Below, in pieces: positions 31,701-37,639 of a stretch of 37,639 nucleotides of DNA. Both the position numbers and the translations under genes were made by a program. Position 1 is the first letter of the stretch. Each line of letters begins with the position of its first letter. Source of the stretch: Clostridia bacterium (GTDB taxonomy: Bacteria > Bacillota > Clostridia > Oscillospirales > Acutalibacteraceae); contig JAFQCR010000006.1 in assembly GCA_017416345.1 (NCBI GenBank), positions 1 to 37,639 of the forward strand. The letters are read 5' to 3'. Below the pieces are notes generated by a model that was not told where the DNA came from, searched no databases, and saw nothing but the letters and a program-made list of their open reading frames with translations.

Positions 31701-32960
31701 GGCAATATTGAGTTTGCCGACAGCGACGACGGAGAGTTTCTTCGGGAATATTTTGCCGAAAAGAGCCGCAAAGATACGCTCTGTGCTTTGAGAAAGGCCA
31801 AGGGAGGCATCTTTGAAAAGCTTTTGTCGGCAGGGGTCGACAAGCTGCTGCCGACCTTTGAGTTTGATTCATATAACGGACGCTTTGAGACCGATGAGCG
31901 GTGCGATCATTTGAAGTACATCGACCGTCACCAATGCCTTAAACCGAGCGATATGCCGCACGTTGCCGCTTCCGACAGTATCGGTGCAGGACTTGGGGCA
32001 GAGCTTAGGCTTATGGGAGAGATCTCAAATACCGAGTGTTGGCATTATCTGTGCAACTCCTTAAAGGAGCATACTGAGAATATCGACACCGTGCTTGAGT
32101 TTCACGTTTCGTTGGGATCGGTCAAGGCTGATGTGTTTGTGCCGACGGCGTTAAAGGAAAAGGTCGAAAAGCTGTTGGAGGACATAAAAGAGGCGGTACC
32201 GACGGCTGTTGATTCTTATAAGATCACTTCTCACACCGCTTCGGTAGTGAGGTTGACGCTTTGCGGAAACGAGGGGCTTATAAACGGCTTGAAGAACCTT
32301 TCGTTTAAGCAGTATCTTTTGAACGATGTTCCGTCGTTGAGGGTGATAGCCGACCGAAATAAGGTCAAGGCAATGGGCTGCAGCCTTGCGGTCGAGGGCT
32401 TTAAGCTCAACTTCGGTGACCGTTCAGAGAAGCTGTCACAGCAGGCCTTTGCGGTGCTTGAAGCATTGGCCGAGGACGGCAGGATACTTGGCCTGCAGCG
32501 TGACGGTGATAATGTTGGATTCTGCTTCCCGTCGTTAAGAGAAAAGCTGTTGCTGACCAATCCCGAGCTCAATTTTGCGCTGTCGCTTTACCGCAGCGTG
32601 CTGGAATCGGGTCGGTTTGACGATTGCTTCGGTGTGTTTGACACCGAGACCTATAAGTCGATGCTGAAATACCCGTTTGATATGATACTGATAAAGGACT
32701 TTAGGTCGCTTATCGTTGAGTGCTGTGTTGAGGCGTTGGATGAGGCAGTTTATGAAAAACTGCTCAATACCTACCGCAATATCGGCATCAACGCAACACC
32801 CGTTATGGTTTGTCCAAGAGCATATGCGAATGCCGACAAGGCCTTGACTGAAAAATATGAGGCTTTGGGCGTCCAGACCGTTTTCGATGATGATGGCACA
32901 AAAAGCAGTACAGCACTTGAAAAGCTCGAGCGCATTTTGTCCGATAAAAAGAAAAAATGA
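28797..32960 (+). CDS. Ser/Thr kinase fused to Rossmann-RyR-like and pseudo-CARF-DUF1887-like regions
   Basis: This 1387-residue protein has GGGAGG 6 nt before ATG. Residues 35-355 are a eukaryotic-like kinase: G-loop GEGGSS (42-47), K64, HLD210-IKPSN, D235-V-N in place of DFG, and APE (257-259) with SDIYSIGATLF. Residues 411-710 repeat the arrangement of the membrane protein at 21910: VLVLGAGTYAQKF, YVFIALGEDGLN (522-533), YNFHSSLSNAL, then an RyR-like segment EHRRWLVCNICEGW with KRLHPCIV. Residues from about 885 to the end follow the CARF-wHTH-DUF1887 protein at 20575. The TGG motif is lost, and D1295...E1308-C-C1310 corresponds to D324...S337-C-K339. It is probably a soluble signalling kinase whose tail is a non-catalytic sensor or dimerisation partner. 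Confidence 0.8.
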   Translation: METESRQFLLNGDTIVLNKINMSTGQTLSNEGDEFTVLSRVGEGGSSVCYEARCESDGAHGRLKEFYPIDLPEEKAYFSVERGQNNQLTAALETDGTLKAFETARSDFKEAYCALAGAKNREFGAVLNNYIPPFELYEGLGQSGSGLKSIYVWTRHDKQVMPFDRYIEILRDDLKLNKNPEKHLFNVLNALLTLSKCIRALHTADLVHLDIKPSNFGIHTDEKGQVDSSSISLYDVNTIFSAGDSFTRTAGTFGFRAPEVEFGRGGTRSDIYSIGATLFYALTAADSFDGVYRDEYYGRIDTLVSNSKLITASDKNSNSGLHDILVKILKNCLAHHPDKRYKACSYLVDDLALARAFILPYEAREALTELGQEIKIVNIEEHLDSEIESGALGAIQRLLFERPLYTAAVDGVVRVLVLGAGTYAQKFIDTAFAAAQIKDLRLQITAVSQGKEADKQRYLNSRPAFERFFTVDSIPPEGTSLGEISFVSTSKGRRERSFSRDDDAVNQAIISDIRNSHDAFSYVFIALGEDGLNYRLAEECLKCDGLLAENCSVNFVWYGEKRDLAAGTPVFVNDVITESPEYGDLKRMAFNCHCLWNDSLNVDLKKLKAEFKNRYNFHSSLSNALSIKYKLHSVGIDDISDRCTAARAFCRFIEENREAEQQLSMYEHRRWLVCNICEGWDTLSDLSALTNDTRDRKKRLHPCIVESHAERRLQTAEWQADSHAKWDTATDAELCELDGLDRASVLMHRHFKNIAEKAIRLSQYKTDVEQIRYALHGHTEALKAFELFVDCLDGIANGKKRQVRLYDFYNAEFKAQVKKLPTSVAQSIKNNFEALEETFYPVLQSLKYTDYKQHDRKLVEGIPFILTYSDSIGLVQTLEHGEHVGVKENKWFDRIAPVIAVDPRSVILVAELEGQDDSDMLTDGLRYMVKAADARNLQTRFDVLFLNNGLFDETAELRFKLKQLSPRFGNIEFADSDDGEFLREYFAEKSRKDTLCALRKAKGGIFEKLLSAGVDKLLPTFEFDSYNGRFETDERCDHLKYIDRHQCLKPSDMPHVAASDSIGAGLGAELRLMGEISNTECWHYLCNSLKEHTENIDTVLEFHVSLGSVKADVFVPTALKEKVEKLLEDIKEAVPTAVDSYKITSHTASVVRLTLCGNEGLINGLKNLSFKQYLLNDVPSLRVIADRNKVKAMGCSLAVEGFKLNFGDRSEKLSQQAFAVLEALAEDGRILGLQRDGDNVGFCFPSLREKLLLTNPELNFALSLYRSVLESGRFDDCFGVFDTETYKSMLKYPFDMILIKDFRSLIVECCVEALDEAVYEKLLNTYRNIGINATPVMVCPRAYANADKALTEKYEALGVQTVFDDDGTKSSTALEKLERILSDKKKK

Positions 32961-32962
32961 TC

Positions 32963-33083
32963 CCCTTATGATTCTCCTCAAACAACGGTGTAACATAAAC
33001 ATACGGAAAAGCTTTAGTTTATGAGCAGGTGCAAAAATACTGATCACAGCACCGTTGTATAAGGGTGAGAATGGGTACTCACC
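32963..33083 (+). ncRNA. Candidate structured RNA in the 3' region of the kinase transcript
   Basis: CCCTTAT (32963-32969) pairs with ATAAGGG (33059-33065), and ACAACGGTG (32982-32990) with CACCGTTGT (33050-33058). The right arms are contiguous and there is a 12-nt bulge on the left. Inside, CATAAAC (32994-33000) pairs with GTTTATG (33017-33023). Two alternative stems compete with these: GGTGC (33028-33032) with GCACC (33049-33053), and GGTGAG (33064-33069) with CTCACC (33078-33083). A terminator follows at once. No promoter specific to it is evident. It does not match a riboswitch class I can name. Confidence 0.5.
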
Positions 33084-33089
33084 AAAATT

Positions 33090-33122
33090 AAACCGTGTCG
33101 CTACCATGCGACACGGTTTTCT
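33090..33122 (+). terminator. Terminator closing the signalling cluster
   Basis: AAACCGTGTCGC (33090-33101), loop TACCAT, GCGACACGGTTTT (33108-33120): a perfect 12-bp stem with a short T-run. Confidence 0.85.
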
Positions 33123-33218
33123 ATTGCGATTTTATTTATCCACGGCACTTTTAGGGTACTTTATACGAGGATAGCACCCGCAAAAACGCCAAAATTCAAA
33201 GATATCCGCATAAATCAC

Positions 33219-33247
33219 TTGACGAAACACAAGATATGGTGTAAAAT
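33219..33247 (+). promoter_or_regulatory. Promoter of the topoisomerase pair
   Basis: TTGACG (33219-33224), 17 bp, TAAAAT (33242-33247), with a leader of roughly 60 nt before the ATG. The interval 33123-33218 otherwise shows nothing I can name. Confidence 0.7.
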
Positions 33248-33316
33248 ATATTGGATAATGGATAAATTATGCAATAATGCAGATTTTAAAAACGATGATA
33301 TAAGGATGGTAAAGCT

Positions 33317-35308
33317 ATGGCTAAAAAGCCGGAATACGGTAATGAAAGTATCACATCGTTAAAGGGTGCCGACCGAGTACGAAAGAGACCTGCGGTCATC
33401 TTCGGCTCGAACGGTCTTGAGGGCTGTCAGCACTCGGTTTTTGAGATCATCTCAAACTCTATTGACGAAGCACGTGAGGGTCACGGTAAGAAAATTATAA
33501 TAACAAGATTCAGCGACCATTCTATCGAGGTGCAGGACTTCGGACGTGGCGCACCGGTCGACTTTAACCAAAAGGAAAACCGCTACAACTGGGAGCTTTT
33601 GTACTGCGAAATGTACGCAGGCGGTAAGTATGACACCGGCAGCGGTGACGGTTATGAGTTTTCACTCGGTATGAACGGTCTCGGTCTTTGCTCAACGCAG
33701 TATGCCTCGGAGTATATGGATGTTGAGATCAAGCGTGACGGCTTCCTTTACACCCTGCATTTTGAAAAGGGTGAAAACGTCGGCGGACTTAAAAAGGAGC
33801 CTTATTCGGGTAAGGATACAGGAACCAAGACCCGTTGGAAGCCCGATCTTGAGGTCTTTACCGATATCGACATTCCGCTGGACTATTATATGGATGTTTT
33901 GAAGCGTCAGGCCGTTGTCAATGACAATGTTGTGCTGGTGCTCCGTGACCAGGTTGGAAGCAACAAGTTTGAGACCTACGAGTTCTGCTATAAAGAGGGT
34001 ATCAAGGACTACGTTACCGAGATAGTTGCCGATAAGGGACTTTCAACGGTACAGTTCTGGCAGACCGAGCGAAAGGGTCGTGACCGTGAGGACAAGCCCG
34101 AGTATAAGGTCAAGATAAATGCCGCTGTCTGCTTCTCCAACCAAGTTCAGCTTAAAGAGTATTACCACAACTCAAGCTGGCTTGAGCACGGCGGCTCGCC
34201 CGAGCGTGCTGTCAGAAACGCATTTGTCTACCAGATAGACAAGTACATCAAGGACAATAATAAATACACCAAAAACGAGAGCAAGATATCCTTTGCCGAT
34301 ATCGAGGAATGCCTTGTGCTTTGCACCTCGAGCTTCTCGACCGCATCGCAGACCTCTTACGAAAACCAGACCAAAAAGGCCATCACCAACAAGTTTATCG
34401 GTGATGCAATGGCCGAATTCTTCCGCCATCAGCTTGAGGTCTATTTCATCGAAAATAAAGAAGAAGCCGAAAGAATAGTCAATCAGGTGCTTATCAACAA
34501 GCGCAGCCGTGAACGCTCCGAGCGTGAGAGACTTAACCTTAAAAAGACCTTGTCCACGGGTAACGATCTGCTCAGCAGGATCGACAAGTTTGTTGATTGC
34601 CGCTCCAAAGACCCCAATGAGCGTGAGTTGTTTATCGTTGAGGGTGATTCGGCTTTGGGTTCGGTCAAAATGGCAAGAAATGCAGAATTCCAGGCCGTTA
34701 TCCCGGTCAGAGGTAAGATTCTGAACTGCCTTAAGGCTGAGTATGAGCGTATCTTCAAGTCGGAGATCATCACCAACCTTATCAAGGTTTTGGGATGCGG
34801 TGTTGAGGTAAAATCCAAGGCCAATAAGGATATTTCCAACTTTAATCTTGATGCCCTTCGCTGGAACAAGGTCATAATCTGTACCGATGCCGACGAGGAC
34901 GGATTCCAGATAAGAACGCTTATCCTTACCATGATATACCGTCTTGTGCCTACATTGATCGAAGCAGGTAAGGTCTTTATTGCGGAAACTCCGCTTTATG
35001 AGATAACCACCAAGGACAAGACCTATTTTGCCTACGACGAAAGGGAAAAGGCCGACATTATGACCAATATGGTGGGCGATAGTAAATGCACCGTACAGCG
35101 TTCAAAGGGTCTTGGTGAAAACCAGGCCGATATGATGAGCCTTACCACCATGAATCCCGATACACGCCGTCTTATAAAGGTTTCTCCCGAGGATGCCGAG
35201 GCTACCGCCCATATGTTTGACATCCTTTTGGGTGACAACATTGACGGACGTAAGGAGATCATCACCGAAAAGGGCAACCTTTATATTGCCAATGCCGACT
35301 TGAGCTAA
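33317..35308 (+). CDS. Divergent type II topoisomerase subunit B (GyrB/ParE-like)
   Basis: This 663-residue protein is of the size of ParE/GyrB. The GHKL ATPase domain is at the N-terminus: Mg-binding N47 in EIISNSIDEA, FGRGAPVD, GMNGLGL and GTKTRWKPD. The QTK element appears as YENQTKKAITNKF. The TOPRIM domain has E442 in VEGDSALGS and the D524-A-D526-E-D528 cluster, then SKGLGENQADMM. Compared with canonical EGDSAGGSAKQGRD and TDADVDGAHIRTL, several core residues differ, so it belongs to the divergent clostridial topoisomerase group and may serve as topoisomerase IV. AAGGATGG precedes the ATG by 8 nt. It is co-transcribed with the A-subunit gene 35 bp downstream. Confidence 0.88.
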   Translation: MAKKPEYGNESITSLKGADRVRKRPAVIFGSNGLEGCQHSVFEIISNSIDEAREGHGKKIIITRFSDHSIEVQDFGRGAPVDFNQKENRYNWELLYCEMYAGGKYDTGSGDGYEFSLGMNGLGLCSTQYASEYMDVEIKRDGFLYTLHFEKGENVGGLKKEPYSGKDTGTKTRWKPDLEVFTDIDIPLDYYMDVLKRQAVVNDNVVLVLRDQVGSNKFETYEFCYKEGIKDYVTEIVADKGLSTVQFWQTERKGRDREDKPEYKVKINAAVCFSNQVQLKEYYHNSSWLEHGGSPERAVRNAFVYQIDKYIKDNNKYTKNESKISFADIEECLVLCTSSFSTASQTSYENQTKKAITNKFIGDAMAEFFRHQLEVYFIENKEEAERIVNQVLINKRSRERSERERLNLKKTLSTGNDLLSRIDKFVDCRSKDPNERELFIVEGDSALGSVKMARNAEFQAVIPVRGKILNCLKAEYERIFKSEIITNLIKVLGCGVEVKSKANKDISNFNLDALRWNKVIICTDADEDGFQIRTLILTMIYRLVPTLIEAGKVFIAETPLYEITTKDKTYFAYDEREKADIMTNMVGDSKCTVQRSKGLGENQADMMSLTTMNPDTRRLIKVSPEDAEATAHMFDILLGDNIDGRKEIITEKGNLYIANADLS

Positions 35309-35343
35309 AGTCGATTTTCAAATAACAGTCAAGGAGTAAAAAT

Positions 35344-37584
35344 ATGCCTCCGAAGAAAAAGGAAAAAACCGAAATAAAATCATCGGAACCCATAACCAAC
35401 GCTTATATTGCTGGCGCAGGTACCGTTGTTGAGCAGCCTATAACCGAAACGCTTGAAACCAACTATATGCCCTATGCAATGAGCGTTATTTTGTCCCGTG
35501 CGATCCCCGAGATAGACGGCTTCAAGCCCTCGCACCGTAAGCTGTTGTACACTATGTACAATATGGGACTTTTAAAGGGTGCCAAGACCAAATCTGCCAA
35601 CATTGCAGGTCAGACCATGCGTCTTAACCCTCACGGTGATGCCGCCATTTATGAGACCATGGTTCGTCTTACCGAGGGTAACGAAGCATTGCTTCACCCT
35701 TATGTTGAGTCAAAGGGTAATATGGGTAAGGCCTATTCACGTGATATGGCCTATGCCGCACCCCGTTATACCGAGGCAAAATTAGCACCCATTGCCGCCG
35801 AGCTGTTCAGCGATATCGACCACGACACCGTCGATATGGTCGACAACTATGATGCGACCATGCTTGAGCCGACGCTTTTCCCCGTAACCTTCCCAACGGT
35901 TCTGGTCAATGCAAATACGGGTATCGCTGTCGGTATGGCAAGTTCAATTTGTCCGTTTAACCTGGCCGAGGTCTGCAAGACCGAGATCGAGTTTATCAAG
36001 GATGAGGACATCAACGTTGCCGATTACCTCACAGCGCCCGATTTTCCGGGCGGCGGTGAACTGCTTTATGACCGTAATGAGATTGAAAACATATACCGCA
36101 CAGGCCGTGGCAGTATCAAGGTAAGAGGTGTATATTCTTACGATAAATCGGCCAACTGTATTGATATCACACAGATTCCGCCGACTACCACCATCGAGGC
36201 TATTATCGAGAAGATAATCGACCTTGTAAAGCAGAAAAAGGTCACCGAGATCAACGATATCCGTGACGAGACCGATCTTAAAGGTCTCAAGATCACCATT
36301 GATCTGAAGCGTGGAATCGACCCCGAGAAGTTTATGCAAAAGATGTTCAGGATGACACCGTTGCAGGACAATTTTTCGTGTAACTTCAACATTCTTGTCG
36401 GTGGAACTCCACGTGTAATGGGCGTTAAGGAGATTTTGACCGAGTGGACGGCCTTCCGTGTGGAATGTGTCCGCCGCAGGGTATACTTCAACCTTAACAA
36501 GGCCAAGGAAAAGTATCACCTTTTGAAGGGCCTGCAGAAGATACTGCTTGATATCGACAAGGCCATCAAGATAGTCCGTGAGACCGCCGAGGAAAAGGAT
36601 GTTGTTCCCAACCTGATGATCGGCTTCGGTATTGATGAGGTTCAAGCCGAGTATGTTGCCGAAATAAAGCTCCGTCATTTAAACCGTGAGTACATCTTAA
36701 AGCGTTTGGAAGATGTTGAGGAGCTTGAAAAGGAGATCGCCGAGCTTGAGGATATTCTCAAAAACCGCCGCAAGGTTATGAATATCATCATAAAAGAACT
36801 TGAGGAGGTCGCCAAAAAGTACGGTCAGGAAAGAAAGACCAAGATAATTTCGGCCGAAGAGAACAAGATAGAAATAGAGGAAGAAAAGGTTCCCGATTAC
36901 CCGGTAACGCTGTTCTTCACCAAGGACGGTTACTTTAAGAAGATAACGCCGCAGTCATTGCGTATGAGCGGTGAGCACAAGCTTAAAGAGGGTGACGAGA
37001 TCATCACAACGGTCGAGACCACCAATGCGGCCGAGCTTCTGTTCTTCACCGATAAGTGTCAGGTCTATAAGTCCAGAGCTAACGACTTTGAGGATTCAAA
37101 GACCAGCGTTTTGGGTGACTATGTACCTGCCAAGCTCGATTTTGACGAGGGCGAAAAGCCGGTCGCAATGATCGTCACCACCGATTACGCAGGCTTTATG
37201 ATGTTCTTCTTTACAAACGGTCGTGTTTCCAAGGTCTCGCTTTCGGCCTATGCCACAAAGACCAACCGTAAAAAGCTCATTTCGGCCTATACCGATAAGT
37301 TTGAGCTGTGTCAGATAATGCATATCAAAGAGGATCAAGAGCTTCTGATGAAGTCGACGGGCGGCAGAATGCTGTTGCTTCACACGGGCGCTTTGCAGGT
37401 CAAGGCAACCAAGGATAACGGCGGTGTGGCCGTTATGACCCAGAAGAAGGGTCAGCGTCTGTTTGAGGTCGTGCCTTATACCGAGGGTATGTTCCAGAAG
37501 CCTCACCGCTACAGAACAAGAACTCTGCCTGCCGCAGGAAGCCTGCCTGCCGCCGAGGAGCAGGGTGAGCAACTTAAATTGTAA
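35344..37584 (+). CDS. Divergent type II topoisomerase subunit A (GyrA/ParC-like)
   Basis: This 746-residue protein is complete. After a Lys-rich N-terminal extension of about 35 residues comes YMPYAMSVILSRAIPEIDGFKPSHRKLLY. The winged-helix breakage-reunion domain has catalytic Y142 in APRYTE and its partner R141. The tower and coiled-coil dimerisation region (about 400-490) contains LEKEIAELEDIL. A beta-pinwheel-like C-terminal domain follows from about 520, and I do not see the GyrA box QRRGGKG, which favours a ParC-like decatenase over a supercoiling gyrase. The Pro/Ala-rich tail is unusual. AAGGAG lies 7 nt before the ATG. With the B subunit it would form an A2B2 enzyme acting on DNA topology. 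Confidence 0.88.
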   Translation: MPPKKKEKTEIKSSEPITNAYIAGAGTVVEQPITETLETNYMPYAMSVILSRAIPEIDGFKPSHRKLLYTMYNMGLLKGAKTKSANIAGQTMRLNPHGDAAIYETMVRLTEGNEALLHPYVESKGNMGKAYSRDMAYAAPRYTEAKLAPIAAELFSDIDHDTVDMVDNYDATMLEPTLFPVTFPTVLVNANTGIAVGMASSICPFNLAEVCKTEIEFIKDEDINVADYLTAPDFPGGGELLYDRNEIENIYRTGRGSIKVRGVYSYDKSANCIDITQIPPTTTIEAIIEKIIDLVKQKKVTEINDIRDETDLKGLKITIDLKRGIDPEKFMQKMFRMTPLQDNFSCNFNILVGGTPRVMGVKEILTEWTAFRVECVRRRVYFNLNKAKEKYHLLKGLQKILLDIDKAIKIVRETAEEKDVVPNLMIGFGIDEVQAEYVAEIKLRHLNREYILKRLEDVEELEKEIAELEDILKNRRKVMNIIIKELEEVAKKYGQERKTKIISAEENKIEIEEEKVPDYPVTLFFTKDGYFKKITPQSLRMSGEHKLKEGDEIITTVETTNAAELLFFTDKCQVYKSRANDFEDSKTSVLGDYVPAKLDFDEGEKPVAMIVTTDYAGFMMFFFTNGRVSKVSLSAYATKTNRKKLISAYTDKFELCQIMHIKEDQELLMKSTGGRMLLLHTGALQVKATKDNGGVAVMTQKKGQRLFEVVPYTEGMFQKPHRYRTRTLPAAGSLPAAEEQGEQLKL

Positions 37585-37592
37585 AAAATATG

Positions 37593-37639
37593 TGTAGGGA
37601 GCGACGCCCTCGGCGCTCCGCATATAAAACAAATGGAGC
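37593..37639 (+). repeat. Start of another GTAGGG module, cut by the window end
   Basis: GTAGGG at 37593-37598 is followed by GAGCG...CGCTC, a new pairing arm, and CCGCA. This matches the first hairpin of the modules at 8826-9310. The remainder runs off the window. Confidence 0.7.

Overview
This 37.6 kb window most likely comes from an anaerobic, low-to-mid GC Gram-positive bacterium of the Clostridia, with an uncultured gut Oscillospirales or Ruminococcaceae-like lineage the best guess. The evidence is strong AGGAGG-type ribosome sites, TTGACA-N17-TATAAT promoters, frequent GTG/TTG starts, U-tailed terminators, an oxygen-sensitive glycyl radical enzyme with its activase, a cysteine-rich KTR protein, and clostridial-type divergent topoisomerase genes. 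I could not run a taxonomic search. I saw no CRISPR array, transposase, integrase or phage structural gene.

Layout. (1) 1-1827: tRNA-Asn, an array of small hairpins with a GATGATATAC linker, a HAD hydrolase and a GC-rich noncoding repeat stretch. (2) 1828-4672: a sugar-responsive unit of SorC-type regulator, zinc-ribbon-like KTR protein, glycerol-1-phosphate dehydrogenase-family enzyme and RpiB/LacAB-type isomerase. (3) 4673-9960: a metallophosphoesterase, an MGH1/GH63-like glycosidase and two XRE regulators, separated by several kinds of noncoding repeat. These include two inverted copies of a 106-bp element and four GTAGGG...CCCTAC modules alternating 130/66/130/66 bp. (4) 10095-16532: an AraC regulator divergent from a glycyl-radical operon of activase, unusual glycyl radical enzyme, sedoheptulokinase-like FGGY kinase and mannose-6-phosphate-isomerase-like enzyme. 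(5) 16555-20366: SGNH hydrolase, M20 peptidase, glycerate kinase and a NadR-like P-loop NTPase. (6) 20520-32960: a six-gene signalling or conflict cluster. (7) 33317-37584: a divergent type II topoisomerase pair.

The strongest candidate for an undescribed system is region 6. It encodes a stand-alone CARF-wHTH-DUF1887 (Card1/Can2-like) nuclease, a membrane protein with Rossmann domains and a C-terminal RyR domain, a CASTOR/POLLUX-like channel protein, an unknown helical protein with a Cys cluster, a PP2C phosphatase and a 1387-residue Ser/Thr kinase. Behind its kinase domain, the kinase appears to carry diverged copies of the Rossmann-RyR module of one neighbour and of the whole CARF-nuclease of another. 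This looks like a CRISPR-independent nucleotide-sensing pathway joining membrane sensors or channels, reversible phosphorylation and a nuclease. A structured 3' region with mutually exclusive stems follows the kinase gene.

The second candidate is region 4. The glycyl radical enzyme has the cysteine loop GCQEP and a glycyl motif RIHGTFVNF in place of the usual RVxGYxxxF. Its linked ketose-kinase-like and aldose-ketose-isomerase-like genes suggest radical chemistry on a sugar, polyol or anhydrosugar. Functional assignments below come from reading motifs by eye, and no alignment or database search was run.
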